Source: Candidatus Methanoperedentaceae archaeon
GTDB lineage: Archaea > Halobacteriota > Methanosarcinia > Methanosarcinales > Methanoperedenaceae
Direction: 5' to 3'
Assembly: GCA_014859785.1 (NCBI GenBank)
Contig: JACUTP010000001.1
Location: forward strand, 1-33,794
DNA: 33,794 nucleotides
The position numbers were made by a program, and so were the translations under genes. Under the pieces are notes generated by a model, which saw nothing but the letters and a program-made list of their open reading frames with translations, ran no database searches and had not been told where the DNA came from. Shown piece by piece: positions 30,788-33,794 of the stretch; position 1 is the stretch's first letter, and every line of letters begins with the position of its first letter.

Positions 30788-32182
30788 ATGGCTCTAAAGT
30801 TTTACAACACATTATCAGGCAAAAAAGAGGTTTTTGTTCCTTTAACAGATAAATTTGCTGGCATATATTCCTGCGGCCCTACGGTTTATGGTTTCGCCCA
30901 CATCGGTAACCTCCGCGCCTATCTTTTTGCGGACGTTCTAAGGCGGTATCTTGAATTTAAAGGCTACACCGTCCGGCAAGCCATGAATATCACTGACCTT
31001 GATGATAAGACTATCAGGGCATCAAAAGAGCAGGGCATAAGCCTCAGGGAATATACAGATAAGTACATCAGGTTTTTCTTTGAGGATATCGATCTTCTCA
31101 GGATAAAAAGGGCGGATGTTTACCCCAGGGTCACCGACCACATAAATGAAATGGCGGATATGGTCAAATTATTACTTGAAAAGGGCTATGCTTATCGCAA
31201 AGATGGCTCTGTTTATTTTAAGGTGAGTGAATTTCCTGATTACGGGAAACTTGCAAAGATAGACATATCCCGGATAAAGCCCGGGGCTACGGTTGAAGCG
31301 GATGAATATGAGAAAGAAGATGTGCGCGACTTTGCGTTATGGAAGGAAAAGAAAGAGGGTGAGCCTTTCTGGGTGACTGAAATTGGTGAAGGAAGACCGG
31401 GCTGGCATATTGAATGCTCTGCCATGTCCATTAAATATCTCGGCGCTACCATAGATATCCATACAGGCGGCATAGATAACATTTTTCCCCATCATCAGAA
31501 CGAGATAGCCCAGAGCGAGGCTGCGACAGGGCAGAAATTCGTAAGATGCTGGATGCATTGCCAACACCTGCTCGTTGATAATAAGAAGATGTCCAAGAGC
31601 ATGGGGAACATTATTACCCTGAGAGACGTGATAAATAGGGGCTACACGCCAGAGACTCTGCGGTATTTATTCGTATTCTCGCACTACAGGTCAAGACTAA
31701 ACTTCACATGGGAATCTATCGGACATGCCTCGAATACCCTTAACAGGTTAAATCAGTTCGTTGAACGGCTTAAGGATTATAATTCAAAATCCAAAAGTAA
31801 TGAGGAAATAACAATGCTGACCAGCAGGCATGCGCAGCGTTTTGAAACCGAAATGGATAACGACCTTAACACTCCCGGAGCCCTTGCATCCATTTTCGAC
31901 ATGGTAGGTGAAGTTAATGCTGCCATAGAAAAAGAGGATTTGAGCGCTGAGAACGCAAAGGCTGTTTATGAACTTATGCTCAAATTCAATGCGGTTTTGG
32001 GCATCCTGACGCTTAAAGAAAAAGGAGTGCTCTCAGGAAATATAGAAGCGCTTATTGAAGAGAGGGAAAAAGCCAGGGAAAGAAAGAACTTTAAGCATGC
32101 TGATGAGATAAGAAAAAGGCTGGAGGATATGGGTATTGTGCTGGAGGATACAAAGGAAGGGGTAAAGTGGAGGAAAAAATAG
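30788..32182 (+). CDS. cysS: Cysteinyl-tRNA synthetase
   Basis: 464 residues, normal for the class I enzyme that charges tRNA-Cys with cysteine. Motifs: zinc/cysteine site YSCGPTVYGFAHIGNLRAY (C29, HIGN at 38-41), GWHIECSAMS, GGIDNIFPHHQNEIAQSEA (zinc and active-site histidines) and KKMSKSMGN near 265-273. The C-terminal helical domain is complete (ERKNFKHADEIRKRLEDMGI). Some methanogens use the indirect SepRS/SepCysS route instead, so this organism has the direct route at least. A T-run follows the stop. Confidence 0.97.
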   Translation: MALKFYNTLSGKKEVFVPLTDKFAGIYSCGPTVYGFAHIGNLRAYLFADVLRRYLEFKGYTVRQAMNITDLDDKTIRASKEQGISLREYTDKYIRFFFEDIDLLRIKRADVYPRVTDHINEMADMVKLLLEKGYAYRKDGSVYFKVSEFPDYGKLAKIDISRIKPGATVEADEYEKEDVRDFALWKEKKEGEPFWVTEIGEGRPGWHIECSAMSIKYLGATIDIHTGGIDNIFPHHQNEIAQSEAATGQKFVRCWMHCQHLLVDNKKMSKSMGNIITLRDVINRGYTPETLRYLFVFSHYRSRLNFTWESIGHASNTLNRLNQFVERLKDYNSKSKSNEEITMLTSRHAQRFETEMDNDLNTPGALASIFDMVGEVNAAIEKEDLSAENAKAVYELMLKFNAVLGILTLKEKGVLSGNIEALIEEREKARERKNFKHADEIRKRLEDMGIVLEDTKEGVKWRKK

Positions 32183-32194
32183 CCCTTTTTTTAT
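32183..32194 (+). terminator. Poly-T terminator after cysS
   Basis: The stop codon is followed by CCC and seven T residues (32186-32192), the usual simple archaeal terminator. No hairpin is evident. Confidence 0.45.
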
Positions 32195-32451
32195 GCTCTC
32201 ATCCCTATCCGAGATAAAAGAAGGACAATTATCGTAAGATTGATTTTATTTATGACCGCCATTGATGCTTATCATCCCCATGCGCCGTTCTGGACATTGA
32301 GCAAAATAGGTTCAATAAATGAAGTTTATCTGAAGCCCTTCAGCGCCTGCCAGCCTGGTTGGTATCCTTTAGACTCCTAAGCCCAGCTTCATGTTTATTC
32401 TGTTAATGCTGCCGTTTTTGGCTTGTTCTATAACGTGGGGTCATGGGCGCC
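32195..32451. other. Intergenic stretch between convergent genes
   Basis: No recognised gene. A 42-codon ATG frame at 32252-32380 (+) contains HPHAPFWTLSKIGS and ACQPGWYPLDS but has no ribosome site or family, and is not called. Confidence 0.4.
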
Positions 32452-32951
32452 TTATCCCTTCATTTCAAACTCCTCAAACCTCTCCTTCTTCGCTCTGCAA
32501 ATCGGGCAGAGGTCTGGTGGTTCCTCCCTTGCGCAGAGATAACCGCACACATTACATCGGTAGACTTGAGCCATTTCTTTTCCTCCTGCTCCTTTTTGTT
32601 CCATAACGCTCGGATAACCTTTCTCATAATATTCCTGCGGGCGCCGCTCCTCTATCGGATCATGCTTTTTCTTCCCGCTTATCCAGTCATCGCTCACATA
32701 CAGCACACACAGGCAGCAGCCGTACTCCTCAACATCAGCGTCGCGGTAGTTACAAGGGCAGATAATGTCCATATCATCTGCCAGCAAGCCGCTTGCTAAG
32801 CGGCAGGGCATGAAATATAGCCGTACCTGTGCTCGTTATCCCACAGACCCTGCAGGATATCATCCAGTTCTTCCTTGACCGGGTTGAACTGGTAGCCTTC
32901 CTCGTCAGCGATTTTCTTCATTTCAGCAAACATCACAGCAACAGTTCTCAT
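32452..32951 (-). pseudogene. Ferredoxin:thioredoxin (disulfide) reductase-rubredoxin fusion, frameshifted
   Basis: Starting at the ATG at 32951 (preceded by AGAGG), one frame reads VAVMFAEMKKIADEEGYQF, then LDDILQGLWDNEHRYGYISC and stops at about 32795. The next frame continues PCRLASGLLADDMDIICPCN, then GCCLCVLYVS, then a rubredoxin-like YRCNVCGYLC and DLCPICRAKK. A single missing base at 32806-32808 (a CCC run in the first CPC motif) separates them; restoring it gives about 166 residues with the CPC, CPC and CxC cluster ligands. Similar FTR-rubredoxin fusions in Methanosarcina reduce disulfides with ferredoxin. As written the gene is broken; a sequencing error is possible. Confidence 0.8.
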
Positions 32952-33024
32952 GTTCCTCTGTGTGGATTAATAGCTTTGATTTTATTTTTATTGAGCATTT
33001 TCATGAACTCTCCTCGGGTTGCGG

Positions 33025-33432
33025 CTACAGAGGCAGATAATAGGATATGATAGCTATGACAGCACCTGTAATTGCTGAGTATGTAATAATCCGCCACGCC
33101 TTCCGCCGATCCATAGCACGGAACTCCGCCTGTTCTACTGTATCGGTCTTTCCGATATCAGGACTTAAATTGAACACCCCGTGCATGCCGAAATATGCAC
33201 AAAAATGCATGCGCGCCTGAAGGAAACCTATCGCCATTATCATTGCCGGAATAAATATAACAAGCCGCCACGGACGCGGCATATCAAAATATATAAGCAG
33301 ACCCAGGAGAATCACTGTGATGATTAGACCTGACCACCCTGCCTGTTTTCTTCTTTTAACTTCTGATTTTCCGATGTTACATACTCCGGGAATGTATTTA
33401 TCTTGTACATGATTATTCGATATCCCATTCAT
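33025..33432 (-). CDS. Membrane protein of unknown function
   Basis: 135 residues. A short soluble N-terminus with CNIGKSEVKRRKQAGW leads into helices WSGLIITVILLGLLIYF and LVIFIPAMIMAIGFL, then a loop with RMHFCAYFGMHGVFNL, and a last helix near the C-terminus (IITYSAITGAVIAIISYYL). The paired Cys/His residues in the loop hint at a metal or cofactor site. The start has GAGGTGG in the end of the Rieske-like gene 3 bases upstream, so the two are coupled. The family is not recognised by name. Confidence 0.6.
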   Translation of the reverse strand: MNGISNNHVQDKYIPGVCNIGKSEVKRRKQAGWSGLIITVILLGLLIYFDMPRPWRLVIFIPAMIMAIGFLQARMHFCAYFGMHGVFNLSPDIGKTDTVEQAEFRAMDRRKAWRIITYSAITGAVIAIISYYLPL

Positions 33433-33435
33433 AAA

Positions 33436-33738
33436 TTAATCCACCTCTACCGTTATCGAATTCCCCTCAACTTTAACAGGATAAGTTTCTAAATCATAAG
33501 TCTTAACCTTTGATAAAAGCATGCCTGCATACTGGAAATATTTCATTAGACTTTCCGGTATTGGTTCCTCTCCAAAATCGGCTGGAACAGGGCCGCTTAA
33601 AACCTCGCCTGTAGTTATATCGAACTGGGAATGGTGCAGAGGGCAGGTTAAAATATAGCCCTCCAGGGTTCCCATTTCCAGGGGAGCTACCAGCTTATTT
33701 TTTTCCTCGTTTGTTATGAATGTTAAATCAGTAGTCAT
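33436..33738 (-). CDS. Rieske-like [2Fe-2S] protein lacking the first ligand pair
   Basis: 100 residues. TCPLHHSQFDITTGEVLSGP (C32, H35) is the second half of a Rieske cluster site, and the remaining C-terminal strands (KTYDLETYPVKVEGNSITVEV) fit a Rieske ferredoxin. The region that should hold the first C-x-H-x-G pair instead reads TNEEKNKLVAPLEMGTLEGY, with no cysteine or histidine. The start is 29 bases after repeat copy C, so the N-terminus may have been lost and replaced. It heads a - strand operon with the membrane protein and the reductase fusion. Cluster binding is doubtful. Confidence 0.7.
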   Translation of the reverse strand: MTTDLTFITNEEKNKLVAPLEMGTLEGYILTCPLHHSQFDITTGEVLSGPVPADFGEEPIPESLMKYFQYAGMLLSKVKTYDLETYPVKVEGNSITVEVD

Positions 33739-33766
33739 AATGAACTAACAATAATTTAGTTTTTAA

Positions 33767-33794
33767 ACGTATAGGAAAGTATAAACGCATTTTC
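33767..33794 (+). repeat. Interspersed repeat, copy C (cut by the window end)
   Basis: The last 28 bases of the window match 10885-10912 of copy B exactly (ACGTATAGGAAAGTATAAAC, then GCATTTTC), in the same orientation. The matching end point in copies A, B and C is at the same place, so this is probably the true outer boundary of the element. Confidence 0.75.

Noticed and set aside
32252..32380. 42-codon ATG frame on the + strand between cysS and the reductase gene
   Set aside because: No ribosome site, promoter or recognisable family; kept only as a note in the intergenic entry.
1..33794. CRISPR array, rRNA or tRNA genes
   Set aside because: No regularly spaced direct repeats and no conserved RNA-gene sequences were seen on reading through the window.

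Overview
The window looks like a chromosomal segment of a methanogen-related euryarchaeon, most likely a Methanosarcinales member close to ANME-2d / 'Candidatus Methanoperedens'. The genes pointing to this are archaeal RPA with its partner protein, TiaS, ArcS, an Lhr-type helicase, a second archaeal helicase (COG1202 type), a DUF2111 protein, an archaeal histone, TATA-box promoters, and a cytochrome c maturation cluster of the kind expected in a cytochrome-rich anaerobic methanotroph. The genus assignment is inference; the archaeal assignment is firm.

Layout. Positions 1-310 hold the 3' end of a PIN-domain toxin. Positions 489-7701 form a cytochrome c / thiol-disulfide region: one ccdA on the + strand, then on the - strand (in transcription order) a thioredoxin-like lipoprotein, a PCYCGC-motif protein, a second ccdA, a NapH/NosR-like membrane iron-sulfur protein, a membrane-anchored thioredoxin and CcmF. 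Together they would move electrons across the membrane to keep apocytochrome cysteines reduced and then attach heme. Positions 7820-9800 are a visibly AT-rich three-gene cassette of two unknown proteins and a PIN-like nuclease. It sits directly beside a frameshifted histone gene. Positions 9898-11705 are a scar zone: broken histone, a 3' piece of agmatinase joined to a HicB-like remnant, and a DUF3368 PIN toxin split by an interspersed repeat, with its antitoxin.

Positions 11954-25515 are mostly housekeeping: RPA and its partner, TiaS, Lhr helicase, DUF2111 protein, an HTH regulator overlapping PEP synthase, a COG1202-type helicase, and a persulfide-dioxygenase-like/rhodanese fusion. Positions 25545-29769 hold PdxS, a degenerate group II intron 3' end, a sugar-isomerase-like TIM barrel and ArcS. 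Positions 30034-32182 hold a small frameshifted gene, a CBS-domain protein and CysS. The right end (32452-33738, - strand) is a small redox operon: a Rieske-like protein lacking the first ligand pair, a membrane protein, and a ferredoxin:thioredoxin (disulfide) reductase-rubredoxin fusion broken by a one-base frameshift.

The most unusual signals are an interspersed repeat with a near-perfect 16-bp stem (two full copies and a third cut by the window end) that has replaced the end of a toxin gene; the AT-rich PIN cassette; an OB-like insert in CcmF; and several genes broken by single frameshifts. No tRNA, rRNA or CRISPR array was seen.
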